NCBI GenBank assembly: GCA_016934575.1
Contig: JAFGSN010000108.1
Location: 1-59,679, forward strand
Source: Vicinamibacteria bacterium
GTDB lineage: Bacteria > Acidobacteriota > Vicinamibacteria > Fen-336
Direction: 5' to 3'
DNA: 59,679 bases
Every line of letters begins with the position of its first letter. Position 1 is the first letter of the stretch. A model generated the notes under the pieces. The model had not been told where the DNA came from. It searched no databases and saw nothing but the letters and a program-made list of their open reading frames with translations. Positions 9,691 to 19,084 of the stretch are shown here, piece after piece. The translations under genes and the position numbers were made by a program.

Positions 9691-10917
9691 TCATGACGAC
9701 CGCGCCTTGGCGTCTTCGGGTTTTCGCGTTTCCGCCTCATGAGGCCATGGAGCGACGGGCTCTGGATCAGACAGGAGACCGCAGACGAACGGGAGCGAGG
9801 CCTCGGCCGCCAGACGGTGCGCTTCTTCATTGGGATGAAGGTCCGCGGCATGAACCCACAGCGACGACGTTTGCCGGCCGCGAAAGGTTTCGAGAAGATC
9901 GAGGCAGGGCACGCCGCTTCTTCTAAAAAACCGCCGCAGCTTCATGTGAATCGCCTCGAAAGGATACTCCCGCTCCAAGTCCACGAGAAGCGGCCAGACG
10001 ACCACGCCGAAGCCGCACCGCCGCCGCCGCGCCTCGCGTTGCATGCCGGCCAGCAGTTCTTTTGTCCTCTGCCAGCCTTCCTGGTTTCGATCGGAGTACA
10101 TTCCACGATACCAGTCGACGGTCTCCCGTGAAATACGGCGAGCCGCGACGCGGTCGCGCACGAATTCCCACGCACGCGGAGTCCAGGGATCGCGACGCGC
10201 GCCGACATGACGGACCATGATGTAGTCATTGATCATCGGCCAGCGGCGAACGAACTCCGGGGGCTTGTCGACGTCGTTGAGCACCATCCCGAAGATGACC
10301 AGGTCAGGCTCCCAGCGCAGCGCTTCCTCGAACAGCCGATAGAGCGCGGGGAAATCCCTCCCGCGACGGCCGAAGTTCAACGCCTCGCAGCGCTTGTCGC
10401 AGCGCCGTCTCAAGGACCTTTCGAGAGCGCGCGGGTAACAATCGCGCTCGCGCACGCCCTGTCCTTCCGTGAAAGAATCCCCCACAACGGCGACGCGCAG
10501 CGCGCCTTTCCGCTTGGCCTCGAAGGGACGATCGCGAAAACCTCGCGCGTTGTAACGAAACTCGACGGCGTAAGGTTGCGAACGCGCAACCTGCTCCAAT
10601 CCCGGAAGGCCCTGGGCGGCATAGGCGGCGCGGACTTCCGGCCGCCGGAGATCGACGTCAAACCCCCCTCGGGGATTGCTCGAATAGAGATCCAGGATCA
10701 ACGCGTTTTCACGCCGCGCAAGATCGCCTTTGTCGCTGACGCGTAAACCGACTCGTTCGCCGGATGAGCGATAATTCGCGATGCGCAGTCCAATTTCGAA
10801 CAATAGAAGCGACAACGCGCACGAGCAGGCGGCAAGCGCGTAGCTGGACCATCGACTCGATCGCGACACGGAGGACAAGAATAACATCCGATCCATCGGC
10901 GCGCCGGGCACCGGCAA
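9691..10917 (-). CDS. SGNH/GDSL hydrolase family protein with N-terminal TM segment
   Basis: LRVAVVGDSFTEGQGVRERDCYPRAL (GDSF block I), ALNFGRRGRDFPALYRLFEEALRWEPDLVIFGMVLNDVDKP, HPNEEAH near the C-terminus. Confidence 0.8.
   Translation of the reverse strand: MPVPGAPMDRMLFLSSVSRSSRWSSYALAACSCALSLLLFEIGLRIANYRSSGERVGLRVSDKGDLARRENALILDLYSSNPRGGFDVDLRRPEVRAAYAAQGLPGLEQVARSQPYAVEFRYNARGFRDRPFEAKRKGALRVAVVGDSFTEGQGVRERDCYPRALERSLRRRCDKRCEALNFGRRGRDFPALYRLFEEALRWEPDLVIFGMVLNDVDKPPEFVRRWPMINDYIMVRHVGARRDPWTPRAWEFVRDRVAARRISRETVDWYRGMYSDRNQEGWQRTKELLAGMQREARRRRCGFGVVVWPLLVDLEREYPFEAIHMKLRRFFRRSGVPCLDLLETFRGRQTSSLWVHAADLHPNEEAHRLAAEASLPFVCGLLSDPEPVAPWPHEAETRKPEDAKARSS
9701..9736 (-). repeat. GGCGGAAACGCGAAAACCCGAAGACGCCAAGGCGCG element, copy B (inverted relative to copy A)
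   Basis: On the minus strand it encodes the SGNH hydrolase tail ...AETRKPEDAKAR. Confidence 0.45.
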
Positions 10918-10980
10918 GGCCGGCGCTACGCGACGCCGTGCTCGAGCGATGAATGACGCGAAGGCAAGAGACAGAAACGC

Positions 10981-11319
10981 CTACGCTTCGCCGACGGTCG
11001 CGCGGGAAGCGAGGTATGCGAGGACAAGCTCATCCAGGGAAAGATCTTCAATGACGGCCTGATCATGAGAGGCGTCGTACTTGCCCCTCCGGACTTCCTG
11101 GATCATGCCTTTATGCTGATCCTCCATCAGCTTGGTGATCGCTTTTTCGTCGTTCTCGTCCTTGATCAGCTCCCCGTACGGTAAACGTCTTGATCCCAGG
11201 ATCTCGCCGCCGCGATAGACGAGGGTTTCGATTAACGGATTCTCGGGCCCCTTGTCCTCGGTCTGGACGTGATACACGACGCCTCTGACCTGCACATCCG
11301 TGTTGAATCCGGTAATCAT
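10981..11319 (-). CDS. Conserved hypothetical protein (MITGFNTDVQVRGVVYHVQTEDKGPENPLIETLVYRGGEILGSRRLPY...)
   Basis: Coherent ORF of 112 aa. The NTDV-x-GVVYHVQTEDKG pattern recalls a family I believe is recurrent in environmental bacteria. Confidence 0.65.
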   Translation of the reverse strand: MITGFNTDVQVRGVVYHVQTEDKGPENPLIETLVYRGGEILGSRRLPYGELIKDENDEKAITKLMEDQHKGMIQEVRRGKYDASHDQAVIEDLSLDELVLAYLASRATVGEA

Positions 11320-11584
11320 GACGCGCGCCGCGTGAGAAACTCTCTAACCCTGGATTGTAGTGGACGGGACTTCCTTGTTCAAGATCCATGAACGGCCCTC
11401 GGTCAGGGGCCGCGCCTATCGCTGGGATCCAGGTCCGACCGCGCTTTCAACGGCGGAAGCTGCTACGATACGACTCGGCGAACAACGACGCCACACGTTC
11501 CGTCGAGCGCCAGCGCTCGGATTATACGTGTCGTCGGCATTCACATAGAGCCTATGATCCGGCGAAAATGAGGAGGAACGTCTC

Positions 11585-12619
11585 ATGTGGAGGCAAGCAA
11601 CGCTCTGTAGCATCGTCATCCTGATCTGCGGCGGATCGCTCGCGGCCTGCCGGAGCGCTTCCAAAAACAAACCCGACCAGGAGATCGCGGCGGCGTTCGG
11701 CGAAACCCGAATCACCATGAAGCAACTCGAGGAGCGCGTCGGAAACCGACTCGTATCCGTCAAGAACCAGGAGTACGCGATCAAGGAGTCGGTCCTGCGC
11801 GAGATGGCGGCGGAACTTCTCGTCGAGCAGGAAGCCGCGCGGCGCGGGCTGTCGTCCAAGCGATTGATCGAGCAGGAGGTCGACGCCAAGGCCACGCCTC
11901 CGACGGAAATCGAAATCGGCGCCTACTATGAACGCGTGCGTGAACGCGTCAAGGATCGGCCCAAGGACGAGGTGCTCCAGGAAATCGCGCAAGGGCTTGG
12001 CCAGCAGAAGCGCTCGGAGCGCCATGCGGCTTTCACCCGGGAGCTTGCCGTTCGTGAGGGATTGCGTTTGTTCATCGAGCCGCCCCGGGCCGTGATCGGC
12101 TCCGTTTCCGCGCCGACCAGGGGATCCGCCGACGCTCCCGTCACGATCGTCACGTTCTCCAACTTCCAGTGCCCATGGTGCAGCCGCGCGGCGCTGACGC
12201 TGCATGAGATCGAGCGGCATTACGGCGACAAACTGCGCGTTATCTATCGTCATTATCCGTATCGCCCGGAAGCGCAGAAAGCCGCCGAAGCCGCGAGCTG
12301 CGCCGACGAGCAAGGCAAATTCTGGGAGATGCACGACAAGCTTTTCGCGACGCAGACCGATCTCGCCGTGCCCAAGCTCAAGGAGCAGGCCGTAGAGGTC
12401 GGCCTGAACGCCAAATCTTTTGAAGAATGCCTGGACTCGAACCGGCGCGCCAAAGATTGGCAGCGCGACCTCGCCGACGGCGAAAGGCTCGGCATCACGG
12501 GCACGCCGGCCTTCTTCATCAACGGACGGCTACTGTCGGGCGCGCAGCCCTTGGCTCGCTTTCAGGAGGTCGTCGACGACGAGCTGGCGCGGTTGGAAGC
12601 GTCGGCGACCGAACATTGA
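11585..12619 (+). CDS. Thioredoxin/DsbA-like lipoprotein with N-terminal SurA/PrsA-like helical segment
   Basis: Lipobox-like GGSLAAC, then RGSADAPVTIVTFSNFQCPWCSRAALTLHEIERHYGDKLRVIYRHYP (CPWC active site) and ITGTPAFFINGRLLSGAQP (cis-Pro loop). Confidence 0.85.
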   Translation: MWRQATLCSIVILICGGSLAACRSASKNKPDQEIAAAFGETRITMKQLEERVGNRLVSVKNQEYAIKESVLREMAAELLVEQEAARRGLSSKRLIEQEVDAKATPPTEIEIGAYYERVRERVKDRPKDEVLQEIAQGLGQQKRSERHAAFTRELAVREGLRLFIEPPRAVIGSVSAPTRGSADAPVTIVTFSNFQCPWCSRAALTLHEIERHYGDKLRVIYRHYPYRPEAQKAAEAASCADEQGKFWEMHDKLFATQTDLAVPKLKEQAVEVGLNAKSFEECLDSNRRAKDWQRDLADGERLGITGTPAFFINGRLLSGAQPLARFQEVVDDELARLEASATEH

Positions 12620-14001
12620 GATCATCGGCCAAACGGATCGGAACTATCGTGGCCCGCGCCGTGGCATCGAGCCGCGGCGCGACGTTTTTCCGGCTAACGC
12701 TTCTGGGGCTCGCCGCTCGCCTGGCGTTTCTCGTTCTCGAGCCTGCCGCGGATCTCGTCGGCGACGAACGCGCCTGGACGCAATGGGCCGAGTGGATCGC
12801 GTATCCGCGGACCGGCTTCTCGCCGCTCCGTTTTCGTCTGATCTACCGCCCGCCGCTTTACGTCTATTTCATCGCCTTGATCGAATCGTTCCTCGGCTCA
12901 TTGACCGCCGTGAAGATCATCCAGGCGCTCGTCTCTTCGCTGCTCGTGCCGGCCGTCGGCCGCATAGGGTCGCGCGTCTTCGGCGCGCGCGCCGGCGTCG
13001 TCGCCGCCCTGATCGCCGCCCTGTACCCGGAGCTGGTGTGGTTTTCCGTTCACTTCTGGTCCGAGACGGTGTTTCTCATCCTGCTCATGTGGGCGTTCGA
13101 AAGGCTCGTCGCGGCGGACTCGGAACGCGGCGGTCTCGCCGCCCTCACGGCGGGATTGTTGTGGGGGCTGGCGACGCTGACACGCGAGACGACGCTCTAT
13201 TTCACGCCCGTGGCGGCGACGTGGCTCGCCCTGTCAAGGATTCGCAAGCAAGGACGCCGACGGGCGCTCTTGTTCCTGGCCGCCGTTGTGCTCGCCGTCC
13301 TGCCCTGGACCGCGCGCAACTGGCTTCTGTTTCGAACGTTCGTGCCGGTCTCCACCGCCAGCGGCCTCAATCTCTGGCAAGGCAACGTTCCGCTCTCCTG
13401 GCGTGAGGTCCATGCGGAATACGACTCGATCCCGGGGCGCATCCATCGCTTTCAGGTGATGCGCCAGCGGGCGCTTCAAGCGATCATCGATCGACAGCCA
13501 ACCTGGATCCTTGAAAAGCTGAACGAGCAAATGCCGAAGTTCTGGGAGCTGGACGGCTTTCCTCTCGCGTTCATGCGTCGCGGCGCATACGGTCGCGTCA
13601 ATGAGCGCGCCTATCTCCTGGCGGCGATCGTGGTCCTGATCCCGTATCTCGCGCTTCTGGCGATCTTCGCCATGAGCGTCTCCACGCCGCGTTTCGGCCG
13701 GCTGCCGACGCTCTTGCTCCTGTTCCTGGCGTACTACAACCTTGTTCACGTCATCGCGCATGGCATGTCCCGCTATCGCTTGCCGGTGATCCCCGTGCTC
13801 ATCCTGTTCGCGGCCCATGGCTGGATCGCCATGCAGGAGGGCGGGCTCAGACGTTTCGGCGCGCGACGCCTGGCGGGCGGAGCGACCGTCGCCCTCGTCC
13901 TGGCGCTTTCCGTCGCGGCGAGCGTGCCGGAGCAATGGAGCAAATACCGACTTTGGCGACGGGGAATCGCCGAAGCCATCGACATCGATCAATCGCCTTG
14001 A
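12616..14001 (+). CDS. Glycosyltransferase family 39-like membrane protein (ArnT/PMT-like)
   Basis: About 10 hydrophobic segments, early acidic motif DLVGDERAWTQWAEW, RPPLYVYFIALI, TLTRETTLYFTPVA, LPWTARNWLLF. TTG at 12616 overlaps the upstream stop; GTG at 12649 is an alternative. Confidence 0.75.
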   Translation: MRSSAKRIGTIVARAVASSRGATFFRLTLLGLAARLAFLVLEPAADLVGDERAWTQWAEWIAYPRTGFSPLRFRLIYRPPLYVYFIALIESFLGSLTAVKIIQALVSSLLVPAVGRIGSRVFGARAGVVAALIAALYPELVWFSVHFWSETVFLILLMWAFERLVAADSERGGLAALTAGLLWGLATLTRETTLYFTPVAATWLALSRIRKQGRRRALLFLAAVVLAVLPWTARNWLLFRTFVPVSTASGLNLWQGNVPLSWREVHAEYDSIPGRIHRFQVMRQRALQAIIDRQPTWILEKLNEQMPKFWELDGFPLAFMRRGAYGRVNERAYLLAAIVVLIPYLALLAIFAMSVSTPRFGRLPTLLLLFLAYYNLVHVIAHGMSRYRLPVIPVLILFAAHGWIAMQEGGLRRFGARRLAGGATVALVLALSVAASVPEQWSKYRLWRRGIAEAIDIDQSP

Positions 14002-14117
14002 CGGCGCGGACGACGGGGACACCGGCGCGAACAGCGCAGTTGTCTCGCCCGGATTCTCGGTCGCGATCTCGGGTCTTGACGCGTCGCCGCCACGCGCCTA
14101 GTATCGACGTATAAGTC

Positions 14118-14456
14118 ATGATGACTCGTTCGGAACGGCGGCGGTTTTCACGGGTCCGGCTGGACGGTCGCCTGAGCGGGAAGGTGACGGTCGTCCTGGA
14201 TTTCCGCATCGTCGCCCTTTCAGAAACGGGCGCCACGATTCAATTGCCCTTTCCTCTCAAGGCCGGATTGCCGTGCGACCTCGTCCTGCACTTGGCGCAC
14301 GTATCCTTGGACCTCAAAGGACACGTCACCAACCTGACGCCGCCGCTTGACGCCGACGGACCATATCAGGTGGGCATCCATTTCGACCGACCCCAGTCCA
14401 TTGATCGCGCCCTGCTCGAGTCGTTTCTCGAGCGCGAACGGCGAAAGCGCCGATGA
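14118..14456 (+). CDS. PilZ domain protein (first of a tandem pair)
   Basis: ERRRFSRVRLDGRLSG (RxxxR), IVALSETGATIQLPFPLKAG, YQVGIHFD. Confidence 0.75.
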   Translation: MMTRSERRRFSRVRLDGRLSGKVTVVLDFRIVALSETGATIQLPFPLKAGLPCDLVLHLAHVSLDLKGHVTNLTPPLDADGPYQVGIHFDRPQSIDRALLESFLERERRKRR

Positions 14457-14746
14457 AAAACACGGAAGCCATGACCGGAAAAATGAGCGTTCAGACCGTC
14501 ATTCGATGCCTCGACATCAGCGAGGACGGCGCGCTCCTCCTGCTCGATCTTCCGCTCGAGCCGGGCGCGACGCACGACTTCTTGATCAACATCGAGGATG
14601 AGACCGTAAGAATTCGCGCCGTGGCGCGTCATTGTCGTTCAGTCGAGAACGGGTACCAGGCGGGCGTGCAGTTCGTCAAGATCGATTCCGCCGACGAGCG
14701 CCGGCTGCGAGACGCCATTGCCCGACTCAGATCGAGCGCGGATTGA
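14453..14746 (+). CDS. PilZ-like domain protein (second of a tandem pair)
   Basis: ATGA overlap with the previous gene. VIRCLDISEDGALLLLDLPLEPG and YQAGVQFVKID. Confidence 0.65.
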   Translation: MKNTEAMTGKMSVQTVIRCLDISEDGALLLLDLPLEPGATHDFLINIEDETVRIRAVARHCRSVENGYQAGVQFVKIDSADERRLRDAIARLRSSAD

Positions 14747-14805
14747 GCGCCCTTTTGTGCACTGAGCCGACTTCGCTGTCGCCGGATGATCGAAGGCGCC
14801 GGCGC

Positions 14806-16764
14806 ATGGCATCGAGCCTGATGTCTCTATGCCTCGCCTGTTCGCTCGCCGGCTGCTCTCGACAGCCCAAGGCGACGGCCCGGCGAAGCGACTTCGCCTC
14901 CAGTGACGCGAAACACGAGACGGCGCGAGTTTTACGCGAAGACGCGGCCGCCGTGCGTCATGAATCGGACGGACAGGGCCGAGCCGTTCTCGTCGAGCCC
15001 AGGACGGCTTCTCATGGCGCGCCCATTTTGACTGTCGGATCCCGGCATCGATTCGTCATCGATTATTATGCCGATCCTCTCGGCGTCGATGTCGGAGGCG
15101 CCATCGCTTTCCTGCCCTCGCCGTTCTGGGGATGGGATCCGCCCCAGACCGGCGTCCCGGCGGCGCCGGGTTATGCCACCGTTGAAACCGATGCGCCGGG
15201 CGTCGTGCTCCAGCCGCGCGTCCGTAACGGACTCCTCATGATCGAGGTCACGGGGCGAGCGTTGCGGTCCAATGAGCGCGTGCGCATCGTTTACGGCGCC
15301 GGCCCGGCCCTCGCGCGCGTCGATCGTTACGCCGAGCATGACGAGCGTCTCTGGCTGTCCGTTGACGGCGACGGCGACGGCGTACGAGCGCTCGTCGACG
15401 ACTCTCCGCGCGTTCACATCCGCGCCGCTCGACCGGCGCGTTTACTGGTGACGTTGCCGACAACGGCACGTCCAGGCGACGCCGTCCATCTCACCGTCGC
15501 CGTCGTGGACGCCGCCGGCAACGCATTCATTCCCGTCAGGGGCGAGGCGCGGCTGACGGGCGTCAAAGGTCTCGGATTGCCGGAGAGAATCGCGCTGAAA
15601 TCGGAGCACGACGGTTGCCGGCGCGTCGCCGGGGTCGCCGAGCGTGAAGGCGTCTATCGCATCGAGTCGCGCTTGCGGCTATCGGAGCGGTCGACGCTTG
15701 CAGGAACGAGCAATCCGCTCGTCGTGCGCAAAGGAATCCCGCCCCTGCGCTGGGCCGATCTTCACGGGCACTCGCAGATTTCTGACGGCACGGGCACTCC
15801 CGAGGACTACTTTCGTTACGCGCGGGACGTGGCCGCCCTCGACATTGCGGCGCTCACCGACCACGACCACTGGGGCATGCGCTTTCTCGACATGCGCCCC
15901 GACCTCTGGCGAGAGATCCGCATGACGGCGCGGCGTTTCGACGCGCCTGGCCGCTTCATCGCCCTGGCCGGCTACGAATGGACGAGCTGGCTTTACGGAC
16001 ATCGCCATGTGCTGTACTTCGGCGAGGATGGAGACGTCCTGAGCGCGCTCGATGCGAAATCCGAAACTCCCGCGCTTCTCTTCGAGGCGCTCGCGGGACG
16101 CAAGGCTCTGACGGTCGCGCACCACTCGGCCGGCGGACCGATCTCGACGAGCTGGCGTTTCCGTCCCGAGCCGTCGATCGAGCCCGTGACGGAGATCGTC
16201 TCCGTTCACGGCAGCAGCGAAGCCGAAGATTCCCCCGGCCTGATCTACAATCCCGTTTCGGGCAACTTCGTGCGCGACGCCCTTTCGAAAGGTTTCGTGC
16301 TTGGATTCGTGGGGAGCGGCGACAGTCATGACGGCCATCCGGGACGCGCGCGACTCTCGAGCCCATGCGGCGGTCTGGCCGCCATCTTCTCCGACGAGTT
16401 GACGCGCGACGGCGTTCTTTCCGCGCTACGCAAGCGTCTCGCTTATGCGACAAACGGACCCCGCATCTGGCTTCGGATCTGGCTTGACGGGCATCCGATG
16501 GGAACGATCCTCAGTCCGGCGCCTGACGGCGCGCGCGCGCATCGACTGCGAATCGTCGTCGCGGCCGAGACGCCCCTCGCAAGCGTGGAGATCATCCGCG
16601 GCGACGGCGATCGCCGGGAATTCGACGCCGGCGGTCGGCTCGACTGGCATTCGGAACACGCCATTCCGCCGCTCGCCGATCAAGAGCGCCTTTACGTTCG
16701 CGTGCGTCAGCGGGACGGCGGCGCGGCCTGGTCGAGCCCGTTCTTCGCGCGATTCTCCGATTGA
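14806..16764 (+). CDS. PHP-type (DUF3604/CehA-like) metallohydrolase, predicted lipoprotein
   Basis: Lipoprotein-like MSLCLACSLAGCS. PHP metal motifs DLHGHSQISDGTGTPEDYFRYA, AALTDHDHWG, AHHSAGG, GSGDSHDGHPG. Confidence 0.75.
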   Translation: MASSLMSLCLACSLAGCSRQPKATARRSDFASSDAKHETARVLREDAAAVRHESDGQGRAVLVEPRTASHGAPILTVGSRHRFVIDYYADPLGVDVGGAIAFLPSPFWGWDPPQTGVPAAPGYATVETDAPGVVLQPRVRNGLLMIEVTGRALRSNERVRIVYGAGPALARVDRYAEHDERLWLSVDGDGDGVRALVDDSPRVHIRAARPARLLVTLPTTARPGDAVHLTVAVVDAAGNAFIPVRGEARLTGVKGLGLPERIALKSEHDGCRRVAGVAEREGVYRIESRLRLSERSTLAGTSNPLVVRKGIPPLRWADLHGHSQISDGTGTPEDYFRYARDVAALDIAALTDHDHWGMRFLDMRPDLWREIRMTARRFDAPGRFIALAGYEWTSWLYGHRHVLYFGEDGDVLSALDAKSETPALLFEALAGRKALTVAHHSAGGPISTSWRFRPEPSIEPVTEIVSVHGSSEAEDSPGLIYNPVSGNFVRDALSKGFVLGFVGSGDSHDGHPGRARLSSPCGGLAAIFSDELTRDGVLSALRKRLAYATNGPRIWLRIWLDGHPMGTILSPAPDGARAHRLRIVVAAETPLASVEIIRGDGDRREFDAGGRLDWHSEHAIPPLADQERLYVRVRQRDGGAAWSSPFFARFSD

Positions 16765-18707
16765 ATCAGGGAACGCCTGGCCACGGCGTACAGGTGCCAC
16801 CCCAAACCGGCGAAAATCGCGGCCGAGACGAGCTGGCCGATCCACTCGGCGGGATACGTGATCGCGAAATAGTGGGGAACCGCGGAAATGATGACGGCGA
16901 TCGCGGCGATGATCACGCCCATCAACCCTTCGCCCGCGATGAGCCCTGATCCCAGCAGCACGCCCTGATCCTTGCCGCTCTCCGCTTTCGGCGCTTCGCG
17001 CGCGAACCGCGCGCCCACGGCGTGCCTGATCCATCCTCCGATGAAAACGGGCGTCATCGTCTGTAGCGGCAGGTACATGCCCACGGCGAACGGAAGCGGC
17101 GGGATCCGGAGCAGCAGCGCCAGTACGGCGAACACGGCTCCGATCCCCACGAGATCCCATCTCAGGTTCCCGTCCAGAACGCCGTCCAGAACCGTCTTCA
17201 TGAGCGTGGCTTGAGGCGCCGGCAGTTCCTCCGTGCCGAAGCCGTAAGCCCGGCCCAGATAAAAAACCGACAGACAGACGAAGAACGCCGTTCCGATCAC
17301 GCCAAGCAGCTCGCTGATCTGCTGCTTGCGCGGTTCGGCGCCGATCAGGAATCCCGTCTTGAGATCCTGGGAGATGTCCCCGGCGATCGACGCGGCGACG
17401 CAGACGACGGTGCCGACGGTCAGAGCCGTGATCTTTCCAGTGAGATCGGTCCAGCCGACGAGGTGAAACACGAGCCCCGTTCCGAGCAACGTCACGATGG
17501 CCATGCCCGACGTCGGATTCGACGAGACGCCGATCATGCCCACGATCCGCGACGAGACGGTGACGAAGCAGAAGGCGAAAAACGCGATCGCCGCGCCGCC
17601 CAGAAGCCGCATCCATGCCGTTGTGCCGCCGCCGATGATGCCGGGAACAACCGCGATCAGAACGACCGCCAACACGACGCCTGAAAGCACGGCCTTGATC
17701 GACAGATCCCGTTCGGTCCTCAGCCGTCCCGCGCTCAGCATCCGAGCGCTCATGCGCATCTCACGCATTCCGATGCGCAGCGAACGGACCATCGTGGGAA
17801 TCGACTTGGCCACGGTGATCAATCCCGCGCACGCCACGGCGCCGGCGCCGATGATGCGAATGTAGCCTTCCCAGATGTCTCCCGGCGAAAGCCGAGCGAT
17901 GGTCGTCACGGCGGGATCCAGCCCTTTCGATCGCAGGTAGACGAGCGTGTTGTCGGCGATCGGCAGATCGCCGAACTTCCAGGAAATGAACGGAATGACG
18001 AGCAGCCATGAAAGCGCGCCCCCGCCCACCATGATGGCCCCGATGCGCCTTCCCAGGATGTATCCCACGCCCAGGAGAGCGGGAGTCGTGGAGACGCCGA
18101 CGACCGCCTTCTTGATCACCGGCAACGCGACCTCGACTTTGGACGGCCAGAGATACAGCAGCGAGGTCAGTCCTTTGTAAAGGGCGCCGACGCCCAGGCC
18201 CTTGAAGACGCTCCTGGCGCTTGCTCCGCCCTCGGAGGCGGCGATGAGCACTTCTGCGCTTGCCGTGCCTTCGGGATAAGGCAGGTTGCCGTGCTCCTTG
18301 ACGATGAGATAACCGCGTAGCGGAATCATGAACAAGACCCCGAGAACGCCGCCGCACAAAGCCAGAAGCGTCATCTGCATCAAGTGCGGCTGAAAGCTCC
18401 ATAGAAAGAGAGCCGGAATCGTGAAGATGATCCCCGAGGCCAGAGACGAGCTGGCCGAGCCGGCAGTCTGGGAGATGTTGCATTCAAGGATGGTGGATCG
18501 TCCCAGCAACGGCGACAGAAGCCGCAAGACCGCCACCGAGACGACGGCCAGAGGAATCGCCGTGCTGATCGTCAAGCCGACCCTCAGGCCCAGGTAGGCG
18601 TTGGCGCTTCCGAAGACGGCGCCGAGAAAAATGCCTAGCAGCACCGTCTTGGCATTGAAGTCGCGCAAGTTCGTTTCAGGTGGAACGAATGGTTTGTGTT
18701 CCTGCAT
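16707..18707 (-). CDS. Oligopeptide transporter, OPT family
   Basis: 666 aa polytopic protein. NAKTVLLGIFLGAVFGSANAYLGLRVGLTISTAIPLAV, SSNPTSGMAIVTLL, GDISQDLKTGFLIGA match the OPT family. Confidence 0.93.
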   Translation of the reverse strand: MQEHKPFVPPETNLRDFNAKTVLLGIFLGAVFGSANAYLGLRVGLTISTAIPLAVVSVAVLRLLSPLLGRSTILECNISQTAGSASSSLASGIIFTIPALFLWSFQPHLMQMTLLALCGGVLGVLFMIPLRGYLIVKEHGNLPYPEGTASAEVLIAASEGGASARSVFKGLGVGALYKGLTSLLYLWPSKVEVALPVIKKAVVGVSTTPALLGVGYILGRRIGAIMVGGGALSWLLVIPFISWKFGDLPIADNTLVYLRSKGLDPAVTTIARLSPGDIWEGYIRIIGAGAVACAGLITVAKSIPTMVRSLRIGMREMRMSARMLSAGRLRTERDLSIKAVLSGVVLAVVLIAVVPGIIGGGTTAWMRLLGGAAIAFFAFCFVTVSSRIVGMIGVSSNPTSGMAIVTLLGTGLVFHLVGWTDLTGKITALTVGTVVCVAASIAGDISQDLKTGFLIGAEPRKQQISELLGVIGTAFFVCLSVFYLGRAYGFGTEELPAPQATLMKTVLDGVLDGNLRWDLVGIGAVFAVLALLLRIPPLPFAVGMYLPLQTMTPVFIGGWIRHAVGARFAREAPKAESGKDQGVLLGSGLIAGEGLMGVIIAAIAVIISAVPHYFAITYPAEWIGQLVSAAIFAGLGWHLYAVARRSLIQSENRAKNGLDQAAPPSR

Positions 18708-19032
18708 CGCATCCCCCGGTCGCCAAGCTCGCGCACTAACCTATCCGAGAAGGCAGCCATGGCAAAGCGGCGATCGTGCGCCGTTCGGCGGAGCGGCCAA
18801 TTCGAAAGCTGCTGGACAGGCGCGCCAAGGGGAGCACATTCCAGAAGCGGCGGGTTCCCGGAGAACCGTCTGATTGCACGCATCGTCCACGCGAAAAGCA
18901 TTCCGATTGGCAAAGTCGAGCTGTAAGACGGCGACGACGCTCATAACATACTCGGCCTGTGCGCGCGTTAATTTGAGAAAAAACGCCTTGCTTCGTAATG
19001 AAGAACATGATAACTAACCGCATCGTATCCTG

Positions 19033-19053
19033 GGGCAGGCAGGCCTCCTGCCC
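19033..19053. repeat. Intergenic hairpin GGGCAGG-CAGGCCT-CCTGCCC
   Basis: 7-bp perfect inverted repeat. Lies upstream of the more likely methyltransferase start at 19085. Confidence 0.4.
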
Positions 19054-19084
19054 GTTGACGACACGATTCATTTGTCAAATACTG

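Noticed and set aside
14114-14126. Palindrome AGTCAT-g-ATGACT around the first PilZ start codon
   Set aside because: Only 6-bp arms over two adjacent ATG codons. Too likely by chance without conservation data.
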